This document shows positions 37,500 to 50,337 of a DNA stretch of 64,000 nucleotides, piece after piece. The notes beneath the pieces were generated by a model, which did not search any database, was not told where the DNA came from, and saw only the letters and a program-made list of their open reading frames with translations. Origin of the DNA: Hyperoodon ampullatus (lineage: Eukaryota > Chordata > Mammalia > Artiodactyla > Ziphiidae); NCBI GenBank assembly GCA_949752795.1, contig OX457063.1, positions 70,269,783 through 70,333,782 of the forward strand, given 5' to 3'. The stretch's first letter is position 1. Every line of letters starts with the position of its first letter. A program made the translations under genes and the position numbers.

Positions 37500-37974
37500 T
37501 GTCAGAAAAGAGAGAGAAAGCTAGGTATTTATCTTTAATCAGTGGAGTTATTGCAAGTATTGGTCTAGATAAATGGGATGACCAACATTGTACAATTAAT
37601 CAGCTAAAAGGCATAGAGTGACTTAGGTGTAGAATATTCTAAAGACAAGGATATAAGTTTAGCAAGTAAAATTGGCCATCATGTGGTCAAATTTTTTTTA
37701 ATTTTTAAATAAAAATAAAAATATAAAGGCTCTAAAGTGTTGATTTTTGACTTAAAAGTTACGATTGACAATTTGGATGACTATCAACTTGAATTTATAT
37801 TTTATTCCACTAACAGTATAAAGACAAGTACATTCTTTACTGTTTGACTTATTACAACAGTGTTGCTTTGAAGCTAGTCAGGTCTGTTTTAGTGATTTGT
37901 CAGCTATCTAGTGAAGGATTGCATAATCATTTTAAAATTTGAATTAAATTAAATTAAGGAATTTTTTACTTTAA
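37500..37974. other. Unassigned AT-rich sequence
   Basis: No gene recognised. It could include more L1-E 3' UTR or other old repeat sequence. Confidence 0.4.
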
Positions 37975-38250
37975 AAAGTGCATTAGAAGTCAAGCTACAA
38001 AGTGGGAGAATATATTTCAATACACACAGATGACAAAAGATCTGAATTTATAATATATAAATAACTAAATTCAAATCAACAATAAAAAGCCAAAAGAACC
38101 CAACTTAAAAATGGGCTAAAGACCTGATAAAGGAGAAGATATTCAAATATCCAATAAACATAAGAATATGTGCTCAACTTTAACTGGTCATCAGAAACTA
38201 CAAATGAAATGTGCACTGTGTCTTCTAGAGATTTGAGACTGTATTAACAA
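37975..38250 (+). mobile_element. Old L1 ORF2 C-terminal fragment
   Basis: The text agtgggagaatatatttc, aaccc aacttaaaaatgggctaaagacctg and gaagatattcaaatatcc corresponds to the ORF2 segment that in L1-B reads [14 protein letters not shown] to KMGRRP. It is degraded. The same ORF2 region appears again at about 38930-39080, so this is a separate element or a duplicate. Confidence 0.55.
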
Positions 38251-38426
38251 AACAAGAAACAGAATAAGAAATGTCATATATATGTAGACATTTCATTTGT
38301 GAAAGGTGACATTTCAAATTAATTTGAAAAGGAGAGACTATTCAGCACATGGTGTGGGGAAAATTGGCTATCCATTTAGAAAACATATATTTAGATCACT
38401 ACCTCAATCATAAAGAAACTTAAATT

Positions 38427-38666
38427 ATTTTAAATTATTTTTTAATTTTTTAAACATCTTTATTGGAGTATAACTGCTTTACAATGGTGTGTTAATTTCT
38501 GCTTTATAACAAAGTGAATCAGTTATACATATACATATGTCCCCATACCTCTTCCCTCTTGTGTCTCCCTCCCACCCTCCCTATCCCACCCCTCTAGGTG
38601 GTCACAAAGCACCGAGCTGATCTCCCTGTGCTATGTGGCTGCTTCCCACTAGCTATCTATTTTATG
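38427..38666 (-). mobile_element. Short 5'-truncated L1 3' end (with TSD)
   Basis: About 240 bp of the same 3' UTR type as L1-A and L1-C: acatctttattggagtataac at its 3' side and accgagctgatctccctgtgc inside, read in reverse. The 14-bp TSD aagaaacttaaatt is exact (38413-38426 and 38667-38680). Confidence 0.9.
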
Positions 38667-39182
38667 AAGAAACTTAAATTCTTGACTGATTAAAGACCTA
38701 AGTGTAACATTAAAATTATTAAAAGAAAATATAGAAGAATATATTTTATTTTTCTACTGGGAAAAGTTTTCCTATATAAAGCAAAAAAAAAGAATTATAA
38801 AGGAATAAATTTTAATAAATTTAACTAATTAAAAGTATAAAGCTTTCCTATGTAATACAAAGTGTAAAGACAAGTGATAGACTGGAAAGAAAAACATTAC
38901 AATATATAATAGACAAAGATTTTATCAATAATATATAAAATTAATTTATAATCAATAAGAAAAACACTGATACAGAAACAGGCAAACACTAGAAATAATA
39001 AACAGGAAATGAAATTCAAATGACATCTAAAAATATGAAAAGACACTCAAACTCATTAACGTTCAGAAATGCAAATTCACACAACAATGAAATATGATTT
39101 GTTATCGTTTGGGTAAAATTTAACAAATAAATGATAGCCTATATTGGTGATGATGTAAGGAAACAAGTACTCTCATAAACTC

Positions 39183-39432
39183 TTTTTTTTTAAACATCTT
39201 TATTGGAGTATAATTGCTTTACAGTGGTGTGTTAGTTTCTGCTGTATGACAAAGGGAATCAGCTATATATATACATATGTCCCCATATCTCCTCCTTCTT
39301 GCATCTCCCTCCTGCCCTCCCTATCCCACCCTTCTAGGTGGATACAAAGCACCGAGCTGATCTCCCTATGCTATGCGGCTGCTTTCCACTAGCTATCTAT
39401 TTTACATTTGGTAGTGTATATATGTCCATGCC
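39183..39432 (-). mobile_element. Second short L1 3' end
   Basis: Nearly the same 3' UTR segment as 38427-38666 but about 15 bp longer at its 5' side (to ggtagtgtatatatgtccatgcc). It interrupts the same old L1. I could not find a convincing TSD. Confidence 0.85.
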
Positions 39433-40215
39433 ACCCGGTAGGAATATGATTGACACTTTCGCAACTTAAGTTTTTCAATTTCAGTGGGAAAGATCAATAA
39501 AAAAATTTTGTCTGTATTTTAGCCTCAAGTTTCACTTCCTGGAATCTACCTTACAGAAACACTGACACATGTATATAAAAGTATACTATTTGTAATGCCA
39601 AAAAACTAGAACAAACACACACTTATTAATAAATCAGGATATAGCCTCATCATGGAATACTTTCTCTCCATTAAAAAGAATGATGTAGCCAGAAGACAAA
39701 AGGATATCCTTTTGTTCTATTTACTTTGGGTAAGATACTATCTGGCAGATTTCTCCACTGTTAAAGTAATTACTGTTCCCTTTGCAATTAATAAATATCT
39801 TGTGGGGAGGTACTTTGATACTATATGTATTCTGTTTCCCATCAAACTTTTACTCATTAAAAGTTTCGATTTTGAAAAAAGAAAGGATGTAGCAATATCT
39901 GTTGAGACATGAAAGAGAGAGATGTGAAGTAATCTCCAAGACATATTGTTATAATCAAAGAGAAAGTTGTAAAGGAATAGTTCACTGTAATGCCATTTAT
40001 GACATTTTTAAAATCCCTAAGTTAAATGTGTGTGTCTCTATTAAAAAGGCCTGAAGAAATGCCCTCCAAACTATTACCAGTAATTACTTTTGAGGAACTG
40101 GGCTAGGAGGAGTATCAGAAGTTAGAGAGAACTTGATTTTAAATTTCTTATTATTTGACTTGTTTATCTCTATCAGGTATTTCATATATTACATTTATAA
40201 TTTAAAAACAGAACA

Positions 40216-43200
40216 TACTTGCAGTTAGAAATTTGTAGTTTACCAAAGGATTAATGATAGAAAGAAAAGAATGCTAACGTGCCAAGTCTGGTTGACCACA
40301 GTGTTGGTAACACCTACAGTCTTTGGAAAGATGGAATGTAGGCAACATCTGTGAGACAGTCTTCATAGTGTATACCTTAAAAATCCATTGACCTGAAGGC
40401 AACAGGAGGTGGAAGTGGATAAGATGCTGAGAGTAACTGGAAGTAGAGGACATGAGGTCTTTAATATTATTCAAACCTCTGGTAGCAAATGAAAGACCAA
40501 GGAGGTGAGAGCAAAGAGAATGCATCCATACCTAGAAAACCAGGAGGTTTTGACAGGAAGAGGAAAGGTTCCAAATGCGGAGTCTACCAAATACAGGAAT
40601 TTGGATTCCCAGCCCCAAGCTATAGAGAAGCCAGTATATGGAGCAGTTACAACTGACGTCAGGTACTGAGGTCCCAGATGTATTTTATCACCACACCTCC
40701 CCGCCGGCATCTCCTCTTCAGCAGTTCTCTACAGAACTCCCCCACTGTAAACATCTCCTGCTCCTTTGCAGTTACTCACTCTGCCCACTTCCTTCCGCCT
40801 GTTAGAAGCAAAATGGAGTTGGCTAGAGAATGTCTTGGTACAAAACAGCAAGAACAGAAGAAAGGTGATACCCATTTCTAGCTGACCACTGCTTCAATCT
40901 CATAGTCCCCGCCCCCAGTGTGGTGTTCTTACGGTGAAAGACCCAGTGAGCCAGGTCTCAAACAATGGCAGGCAGGCCATGCTTGAAAGATATAAATTAT
41001 CTTAACAACATTTATGAGAATTACCAGAGCTACTCCTGCTGAACATCCCCAAGGACTCCTCCTAGATGCTTGCTATGGTAAACAATAAATAATAAACTGA
41101 GCTAAAAAGGAAAACAGTCTAATCTTCATGCTATTTCTGACGTTTATTTCAGGAACTAATTAGAAATATAAAAAGGATGAAATTTAGTTTCAAATATTAT
41201 ATAAAATTAAGAATCTGAAAAATTTATGTAATCACACATACACAGTATATTTGACCAACAGCCATGACATTTGTTTGTTCTCCAGTTGAGACAACTAAAT
41301 GAAAAACTCACCCTCCTGTGACCATCCTTGAAAACCAGCAGTAGCTTAATATAAGCCTCCATGTTATGTCTTCATGAGCAAGGCCATTTTAATTCCCAAA
41401 TTTGATCATGAGCAATATATAAATATTTCTGCACCAACCATGACTCTTCAGACACTTTTTAATTATCATAGTTAATTATAATAACTATGATCAGTATCAC
41501 CTTCAGTTCATAGCATTACATCAGCAGATGACAAATCCAGCCATCATGGTGGGCCATTCTTTGGACTCCAGTAAATAAGAAGTATAGGGTAAGAAGCATT
41601 ATATTGGAGACAATTTAATTAAAACCATAAAGACAACTCTATGCAAAGGACAAAGAAGCAGCGCTTCTTACCAAATTTCTAGCTAGTACCATTTAAATCA
41701 GTTATTTTTACCTCATATAATCTAATCTCTTTCTCTTTGTTTTTTGCACGTGTTCACTTTTTAACAATCATGACTGTGTGTCTCTGCAATTTAAATTGCA
41801 TTTGGAACAAAAGCAAAGGAAACTGGCTAAGAGGTAGACACTACATATAGTAGGTGAGAGTTTAGGCACTGAAGTCAAACTGCCTAGTTTTGATCTCAGC
41901 TGTATCACTTGCTAGTTCAGAATCTTAAGAAAAGTTACTAAAACTCTAACTACCATCTAGGACATGGAGTTGATGCTGGAATTAAGTGAGCAGATTTGTG
42001 GGGAGAACTCAGTTAAATGCCTGGCATTAGACTGTTAGCCCATGGGAATAGAAGTGCTGTGTTACTCAGCATGATCTTTTCAGTACCTAACATGTCTGAC
42101 ACAGACAAGGTGCCCAGGAAGTATATCACATGTTGGAATGTTTCTTTGGAAACCCAGTTTGCTACATATGCAGATTACTACATATGAACTGCAGATGACT
42201 TGCATCAGGAGTTGAAAATCAGCTTTCAAAACCAAATTCTAGATCTCAAAAACTGGGTCTTTTGAAGCAATCATGTGAATAAATAAGGTTTTCCATCCCT
42301 GGAAACCCATACTCCATTTTAATTAGCTTAAGCTTCCTTCTAAAGATCCGTATCTCTCTGATTCAAAGTTACATTTGGGGGCTGTAAGACTGAGTAAGGG
42401 AAAGAACTTGGTTAGTGGTGTAGAGACGTGTCTTTTCCTAACTTGGTCAAATATCTCAAATCAACATTCCAGTTGAAAATCTCACATTTCATTGAAGCAC
42501 CACTATCATTCGTTCTCAAATAGATATCAGACAATAATATCAAAGTCACGGATTTCATTATTTCATATAATTGAAATTTAGCTTTATATACCTTGACTGG
42601 GCAACTATGAGATAGGATTATTCTGGATCCCAGTGACCTTTCAAAATTAGATGTGAAGAGGAATACCCAACCTCAGGACAGTGTGCTGTGCTCTCTGAGG
42701 TAGGCCTCCTTAGGAAGCATGAGAGCACATTATGAAAATGAGGCTCAAGTAGACCCATGTTAAGGACAGATGAAAAATCCCTTGTGTAGATGACACTAAG
42801 GTAATACATTGGGATGCTTATTAATATAATTCCTGGAGCTTTAAATTAGTCCCTTTGAAGAATTACTCCTAATGAACCTGTTAGCACCATTGTTGCTATT
42901 TACCCAGCTGAGATATTTTTTAACCAGACTGCTCCAGCCACGTAGCACTCTTCTTATGTCATAAAAGTGGAACCTCAAATACCACCTAGTATTCAAAACA
43001 GTTGCTCAGGATGCTGCAGCCCTGCCCTCACTGACTGACTTTCACCTGACCTAGATCCTGAACTTAGCTCCAATTTATCATCACTTCTGCTCCTTCCGTC
43101 TCAATTTGGCATTCATCAGTACTCTCCTCATGCACCTGGAGCTTACTCTGCAGCTAGCCCCTCTTTTTCTCCTGGGCTGTGTTCCAAGGTAGAGACCCAA

Positions 43201-43378
43201 ATCCATGGAATGAAACCCCCTCTCAAGGCAAGCAAGCCAAAACCTGATCCTACATAAAAAGAAGAAAAATTTTCAAAGCAGAATTTTTCAAATTTGAGCA
43301 TTAAATGGATGCTTATTAAAGGAAAATATTTATTTTCCTGAATCGTAACAAAGTATTTTTAAATAGAATGCGACTTTA
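40216..43378. other. Largely unassigned sequence
   Basis: No gene recognised. A possible MIR (plus strand) lies at about 41850-42035 (tttaggcactgaagtcaaactgcc, atcacttgctagttcag). A 10-bp perfect inverted repeat at 41465-41474 / 41482-41491 with a 7-nt AT loop is within chance for AT-rich DNA. Confidence 0.4.
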
Positions 43379-43394
43379 AAAAGTACAGACATGA

Positions 43395-43714
43395 GGGTTT
43401 CCCTTGTGGCTCAGTGGTTAAGAATCCACCTGCCAATGCAGGGGACACGGGTTCGAGCCCTGGTCTGGAAAGATCCCACATGCCGTGGAGCAACTAAGCC
43501 CATGCATCACAACTACTGAGCCCACAGGCTGCAACTACTAAAGCCCGCGGGCCTAGAGCTGTGCTCCACAACAAGACAAGCCACCACAATGAGAAGCCTG
43601 TGCACCACAACAAAGAGTAGCCCCCGCTTACCACAACTAGAGAAAGCCCGTGCGCAGTAACGAAGGCCCAATGCAGCCAAAAAAAATAAATTAATTAATT
43701 AAATAAAAATTTTT
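43395..43714 (+). mobile_element. CHR-class SINE, long form
   Basis: Head ggtttcccttgtggctcagtgg, B box ggttcgagccctgg, long-form middle (caacaagacaagccaccacaatgag, tagcccccgcttaccac) and a tail of taattaattaaat. The TSD differs at 2 of 16 bases (43379-43394 against 43715-43730), so this is an older copy. Confidence 0.92.
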
Positions 43715-43730
43715 TAAAAGTAAAGATATG

Positions 43731-44226
43731 AAATTAGGTATAAGCTTCTTTTATACCTTTTTGTAACTATTCCTAAACATCTATAAAACCAAATTAAGTA
43801 GAAACTACAAAACAAATACAATTCAGATTAACAAAATTAATATAATGTGACTTAATATTGTTTGGCTGAAAATAAATGTTTTGCTTTTGGTATGAATATA
43901 ACACTGACTGCTTCAAGGCAGATTTTCTTGGGATCTTCCACAATCCTAATGCCATGTGATGATTCAATTCTATCATCACCTCTTCCAGATTAAGTTATTA
44001 TACAACCTTTTGCATAGAGCAGCATATGACATTGGTCCTTCATTTCATACAAATATATCATTTACCTCTGAGTCTGCATATATTTTTTTTATGTTAACTC
44101 ATAGAATTTAAAGTAGTTTTGGAATAGTAGGTAAGTATTAAAGGCATCATCCAGGTAATTTCACAGATAGATCAATAGATCAATCAATAAATAATCATTG
44201 AACTAAAAGAAAAAAAATTAAGCTCC
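43731..44226. other. Unassigned sequence
   Basis: No gene or confident repeat recognised. Confidence 0.45.
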
Positions 44227-44581
44227 TGCCACAGGTTGAATATTTGTATCCTCCAAAATTCATATGTTGAAACCTAACCTCCAATGTGATGATATTAGGA
44301 GGTGGGACCTTTGGGAGGTGATTAGCTAATGAGGGCAGAAGCCTCCTGAACGGTTTTAGTGCCCTTATAAAAAGTTTCCAAGAAAGATCCCTTGCCCCTT
44401 GTGAGGATACAGTGAGACATGGCTGTCAGTGAGGAAGCTGGCCAGACACTGAATCTGTTGGTGCCTTGATCTTGGACATCCTAGACCCCAGAACTGTGAG
44501 AAATAGATTTTTATTGTTTTATAGCCACCCAGTTTATAGTGTTCTGTTATACCATATACACAGCCTGAACAGACTAAAACA
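44227..44581 (+). mobile_element. MLT1A/MST-like solo LTR (ERVL-MaLR)
   Basis: Clear MaLR LTR text in order: ttcatatgttgaaacctaac, aatgtgatgatattaggaggtggg, acctttgggaggtgattagc, agtgcccttataaaaag (promoter region), gccttgatcttggacatcc, agaactgtgagaaatag and the end ctgaacagactaaaac. About 355 bp and no internal retroviral region, so a solo LTR left by recombination. No coding capacity. Confidence 0.88.
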
Positions 44582-47500
44582 GTTCCTATCATAAATTCAT
44601 ATGCCACTGAGAATAAGTCCAAGGGCACTGAATGGGTCCACAGACTCTCATTTGAGACCCTGTGAACTTCCCTTCAGAGATAGAATTTTGGTAAGAATCC
44701 TACATAGATTTGAGTACTTACAGGAATGAAAAATATTGACACAAGTAACATTAGCTCAGAAGTAATCCTAAGGGGTGTGTGATCTATCACAAACTAGAGA
44801 GACAAAGACCTGCCTAAAGAAGAAATTGCCACTCACCACCAGAATATGGTGGCCATGTAAGAACCATGCCATCTTTTAATTTTGCATGGATTTCAATTTT
44901 TTTTTAAAAAGGAGAAATGGAAATCAAGATTTTTTACGTGAAACCTTCTAACCCTAAATCTTGTAAAGTAATTTAAAAATGTTAAGCCCTCTATGGGCCA
45001 AACAAATTCATATTTGTAGGCCAGATGTGCCCTGAGAGCCATAGTTTCTGATCTCTGATTAGTGCTGACTGGACACTATTCAGAACTGTTCTGCAGGTCA
45101 AGGGATAAAGGTGACCCTATGGGAGTCATAAAGGAAAGGTTTTTAGACGCAGCTACTTTGGAGAGACATAACCAATGCTAGCCAGTAGGAGAGACCACTG
45201 TGACCTATGACACTAAGCTGGTAAGAACTTGAGTTAAGAAGAGTCTCTAGAAGCCATTGGTTCAGAGTGAGCCTCCTGGGCAGAGAGTAGCTGCCAGTAC
45301 TACCAAGAAAGATGATCTGCTCTGGGAGAGGCAGATAAGAGGATTAGGTGGGAGAAACACAGTCCAAGTATTGAGGGTCTTACAACGACCCCTTTCATGT
45401 GCTACTCCCAGAACTATCTCCAGCATCTCAGAATGAGTTACCATTGATAGCTGAAAGCTGTGAGCTTTGCCGTTTTTCCAATATACAGCTCACTGTGGAG
45501 ATGAATGAATTTTTTTATGAGAAAGCAAGTAGAATAAGATTCTCTGGAATTATGAAGAAACCTTAAATGATAGGGACTTTCATTGTGGTCGATGTGGCCT
45601 AAGACAAGAGCTCTATATATAAAACAAGCAAATTCACTTTATTAGAGTTTCTACCCAGGAAGTAACAGAAATGAAACACTCTCACCTAGGAGGTACCATG
45701 TGACCAATGACAATTATACACTCTCTAGGCAGCCTCTGATGTTTTTAAACAGAGAATCTGTGGTTTTAAAATAGCTTGCTTTGTTCAGCTCTGAATTTAA
45801 GGTTTAGGTTTGTGCCCTTGCAACACATTCTGTGCTATGAATGAAGTATCACATCCTGTGTCTTTACCACAGATTATTTTACTACAATCTGTTAATTCCT
45901 GAACATATCAAAGCATGTGTTTGTATTGCTTTGAAATTTATTAAAAAAAAAAAACAGGTGCTGAAGTTGGAATTAAAGGTTAATGTTATTCTGACATCCT
46001 TCCCGAGTATTGACAAGGGACAGTGCATGTTTTGGCATTTCCTTTTCCAGCAGCTGAAAACCACCACTCAGCACCATAGAAAATAACAGGACATATGCAA
46101 CTAGGGAAGGAGATCTTTTCTGAGAGTCAGGTCCTTAAGAATCACAAGTACAGATGCTGAAACCAATCTAATTTAACCCTAAATTAAATATTCCCTTGCT
46201 AGTGGGACCTCTGCATAAAGAAGAGGTAAATTGTCCTTTCTTTCTCATCTAGGAAAAATATGTGTTGTTTTGAAGTTCAGGACAATAATAGCCAGAAATA
46301 AAATTTGCTATGTCTATATTTCTAAATAATCCTTCTTATGAACTACTTCTTTGTGATTCCTTCAACAAGAGAAAAATTCTGAAAAGGGAGAATAATAGAC
46401 GTAATAGCTGATAATTGATGAGTTTGTGTCATTTATTGCACAAGATAGCTTAAAGGAACCATATTTGCGCAACTGAAAAGTATCTACCCTATTATTAGTG
46501 TATATGTTTAGGCTAGAATCCTAAGAGTCTACTCTGATGTTTATTTCAAAAACAAAAACAAAAAAAACTTCCTATGAATTCAACCATTAAGCTGCTCTGT
46601 TTTCCTCTGATGAATAAGATGCAAATGCAATGCAGAATCTTAAAAGAACATGACTTTATCATGTCCAAATGAGAGCCCTATTCCATACTAACAGCACTAT
46701 CACATCACTTCACCGTCTGCAAACTCTTCCCTGAAAAAGAGATGTGAGAAACCAAGGAAGATGTGAACTCTCTGTGCCCTAGATCTAATTTGCCTCTATT
46801 TTTTTAAACTGAGTTCAAATTTCAAAATTCTCATTTAAAAACTTCAGACAATTGGTTTGGGGTGGGAGAAGAAACCTAATGTGTCTGCTGGCATTGTTCC
46901 AGCCTCAGTATCATTGGCCTACATTCCTGGGAGTATCTCCATTAGCTAGACGTGAAAAAACTAAAGTGCAGTTTAAACCAAAGAAAGAGATTGGAGAAGA
47001 AGGAAAATGCCTAACATGCAAAGCAGTGGAGGAACATTAATCAATATCTCCCGCCAGCCACAGGTTAGGACAATCAAGAAAAGCATCATGAGTTTCCATG
47101 ACCAGATCTAAAAGAAATTTGGATGAGCCTAAAGGAAATCAGGAAAGAAGATTTTAAAAGCTGGGGCTTTCCTTAGATAATTTAATAAGGTCTATAGCTT
47201 ATCTTGTAGATTTCATGGTACTGTATACATGGGAGAACCCTTCAAATTAAAATCCTGAAGACTGGAAAGCCTGTATTCTTCCTTTCTAAGTCTAGAAGCA
47301 AAAGGGAAAATTGAAGAGGAAAATAGAGAGGATATGGAAGTGGCCTGTCAACCTGCTAGGGGGAAGATGGATATAGTTTCTTAATTTTGAAAATATTCCT
47401 AGATGTGTATGTATCTATTTAAATCATGAGTTGTAATCATCCTAGGAGAACGTCGCTTTACAGCAGTCCTGAGTATCTGACTGCCCTCTATCAGCCATTG

Positions 47501-47663
47501 TGAGCAACATAAAAGAAATTAGTCATAACATCATGATGAATTATTTGGGGCTCCTCTGTGTCACAGCTAATAAGATTCTGGCTTTGTGCCATTATTAAGT
47601 CAGCATCAGGCAGAAGCTGATTTAAGGCAGCAAGATACATCTTTGTCATAAGAGGAGCTGCTT
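44582..47663. other. Unassigned sequence
   Basis: About 3 kb with no gene recognised. Near 44995-45060 (atgggccaaacaaattcatatttgtaggccagatgtgccctg) the text hints at an old DNA transposon end, but I cannot name it. Open frames are under 90 codons and look random. Confidence 0.4.
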
Positions 47664-47675
47664 AAGAATGGTGTA
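47664..47675 (+). repeat. Target-site copy 1 of SINE doublet
   Basis: aagaatggtgta, found again at 47863-47874 and 48089-48100. Confidence 0.93.
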
Positions 47676-47862
47676 GGGGGCTTCCCTGGTGGCGCAGTGG
47701 TTGAGCGTCCACCTGCCGATGCAGGGGATGCGGGTTCGTGCCCCAGTCCGGGAAGATCCCACATGCCGCGGAGCGGCTAGGCCCGTGAGCCATGACCGCT
47801 GAGCCTGTGCTCCACAATGGGAGAGGCCACAACAGTGAGAGGCCCACGTACCACAAAAAAAA
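47676..47862 (+). mobile_element. CHR-class SINE, short form (first of doublet)
   Basis: Head gggggcttccctggtggcgcagtgg, B box ggttcgtgcccc, end ggcccacgtaccac plus A-tail. It has an internal deletion of about 13 bp after 'gctgagcctg' relative to its neighbour. It is directly followed by a copy of the target sequence. Confidence 0.94.
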
Positions 47863-47874
47863 AAGAATGGTGTA

Positions 47875-48088
47875 GGGCTTCCCTGGTGGCGCAGTGGTTA
47901 AGAGCCCGCCTGCCGATGCAGGGGACATGGGTTCGTGCCCCGGTCCGGGAAGATCCCACATGCCATGGAGCGGCTGGGCCCGTGAGCCATGGCCATTGAG
48001 CCTGCGCGTCCAGAGCCTGTGCTCCGCAACGGGAGAGGCCACAACAGCGCGAGGCCCACATACCGCAAAAAAAAAAAAAATAAATAAA
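47875..48088 (+). mobile_element. CHR-class SINE, short form (second of doublet)
   Basis: Head gggcttccctggtggcgcagtgg, B box ggttcgtgcccc, complete middle part (gcctgcgcgtccagagcctg) and tail of A-run plus taaataaa. Same strand as the first copy and flanked by the same 12-bp target sequence on both sides. Confidence 0.94.
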
Positions 48089-48100
48089 AAGAATGGTGTA

Positions 48101-49962
48101 AAGTGCAGGAAAATATTCACCACTGTTGGCCTGAAAGGTAAAATTGTTCCCTAAATCATAATGCTTCTATATTTCTTACTATGTCAGATTGATGAACCCA
48201 AAAAGAGAATCATACCCAAGGTTCTTTATCTACTTACAAGGAAATTTTTAAAAGAGTAATAATAAGAGCAGCTCTTCCCCAAATTCCACTACAGACCTTG
48301 ATTCATCCCTATTCCAAAATTACATTAATCTTCGGCACATAGAAATAAATTAGCAGGCCTGATAATTTATTGCTTAATTCAGTCCCTCCCGACACCCACT
48401 TCCTCATAACCACCCAGCATGTACTCAGAGGCTTCTGAAGAGGAACCACATATGAATTCATTTGACCAAATATTTAATGCCTCTATCAAATTTCTTAGAA
48501 TAGAGAGTCCAAAGCTTTCTAATATCATCCGACAACTGGAACATACTTTAGTGGGCATCGTGGTACCAAAGTGCTGAGTGAATGAATATATAGCAATGAA
48601 ACTCCATTAAGAAAAGAGTTTAGCAAATGTTCTCTGCTCTCTTACCATTTAAGACTGTCTTCTCCCCCTGCTATGCTATAAAACTGCCATAGTTTTGACA
48701 TCTCTCAAATGTCATGGCAACTTGTGAAATGGAGGAGAGATCAAAAGACTTCCCAGGGAATTTAAGTGCTTTCTGGGCAGATAGAAATTTGGAGGTACTA
48801 TTTCCTGACTGAACACTACTAAATGGATACTTTTCAGACTACTATCAAGTCATCAGAAGAAAGAAAAATATATATACCAGTCTAGAAATACTATTCATGC
48901 TTATAATAAAAGGAACAACTAAAAATGAGTGACAAAATTAAGTGTATCATGTACAGACCCATTCGACCAATGATCATTTTCAGGAAATAGAATTGGTTTT
49001 GCCTCAAAAATGGTAGATGATTGCTCCAGATAAGTGGTCGGCAATTTACTTGCACCTTACAAAAGGCTGCTGATTAAACACCACATAAAGAATTTACCCA
49101 GAAAGTTAATAAATATGAACTCAAGAAAAAGATCCTTTGGCATGATAGGAGGCAGCCTGGCTAAGGTACAGAGAGGGTAAGGAAGAAGTTTAGCCTGGAG
49201 ATGAGTGACCAGCCAAATGTCACAAGATTCAATATTAGAACCAGTTTGCTTATTTACTTGAAAGATTAAAGTCTTGAAGAAGAAAGATGTGAGAGTGATG
49301 ACATTTCTGATATAAAGCTGGAGAACTCTCAAATTCAAGTTCCCTTTCATAGAGAATCAGATGAAGAAGGAGGAAAGCTATGCTTTAAAGTGCGTGCACC
49401 ACTCACACCTGAAAACTAGATCTGGTACAAAAAGCATGAACAAAAAGAACCATAACCTTGTAGACTGGACTCACTCAGAGAAAGCAGTGGGTAGAATGAA
49501 AAAAAGAATCAAAATGTCAGTTCACACTCTTTAACTATATTAGAGAGCCTTTGGACCCTGGTTCCCTGTATTTTACTGAAAACAAAGTTGGTCAAGGTAG
49601 TTTTCTGCCTCAAATATCTGGATTTGTATACAAGGTAATTAATTACAAGTCATTTCTACATCCTTAACCATCTCTTACTCAGAAATTTCTAGCACTGGTC
49701 AAAGAATTTAATTTTTCTACCTAAACACAGAACTTTTAGAGATGGAATAAAATAAGTGCAAGTATATGTTGGAATTGAAAGCTAATAAAGATTAGTGTAA
49801 TTGTGCTTTGTTGATATCCTGGTATTATCTCCATTCATGGAGATACCCAAAATATTTAAATGCAGGCATTTTCAATATTAAAAAAAAAACTAATCTATGC
49901 CCTTGACATAGGAGAGTAATAGAATTTCAAAGTTAGAAAAGATCTAAGATATATATATATAT
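48101..49962. other. Unassigned sequence with an (AT)n tract at its right end
   Basis: No gene recognised. An (AT)n run at about 49949-49962 adjoins the 3' end of L1-C, in the place where an A-tail would be expected. Confidence 0.45.
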
Positions 49963-50337
49963 ATTTTAACATCTTTATTAAGAGTATAATTGCTTTACAA
50001 TGGTGTGTCAGTTTCTGCTTTATAACAAAGTGAATCAGTTATACATATACATATGTTCCCGTATCTCTTCCTTCTTGCATCTCCCTCCCTCCGACCCTCC
50101 CTATCCCACCCCTCTAGGTGGTCACAAAGCACCGAGCTGATTTCCCTGTGCTATGCGGCTGCTTCCCACTAGCTAGCTGTTTTACGTTTGGTTGTGTATG
50201 CAACTCTCTCACTTTGTCCCAGCTTACCCTTCCCCTCCCCATATCCTCAAGTCCATTCTCTAGTAGGTCTGCATCTTTATTCCCGTCTTGCCCCTAGGTT
50301 CTTCTGACCATTTTCATTTTTTTTCTTCTCTCTTTTT

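Larger units (their letters stand above)
38325..40215 (+). mobile_element. Old L1 (L1M/HAL1-like) ORF2 end and 3' UTR, split by two L1 insertions
   Basis: Order on the plus strand: ctattcagcacatggtgtggggaaaattgg (38340, ORF2 C-terminal part), attaaagacctaagtgtaac (38690), a gacactcaaactcattaacgttcagaaatgcaaattc segment (39045), gtaatgccaaaaaactagaac and atcatggaatactttctctccattaaaaag (39590-39680), then a 3' UTR to about 40210. Minus-strand L1 ends at 38427 and 39183 interrupt it. No frame survives. Confidence 0.6.

Noticed and set aside
41465..41491. 10-bp perfect inverted repeat in AT-rich DNA (possible hairpin RNA or terminator)
   Set aside because: The stem is short and nearly all A/T. 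In about 64 kb of AT-rich sequence such hairpins are expected by chance.
47662..48123. 153-codon minus-strand frame rich in Arg/Gly/Pro
   Set aside because: It is a translation of the two CHR SINEs. The same peptide patterns appear at every short-form SINE in the window.
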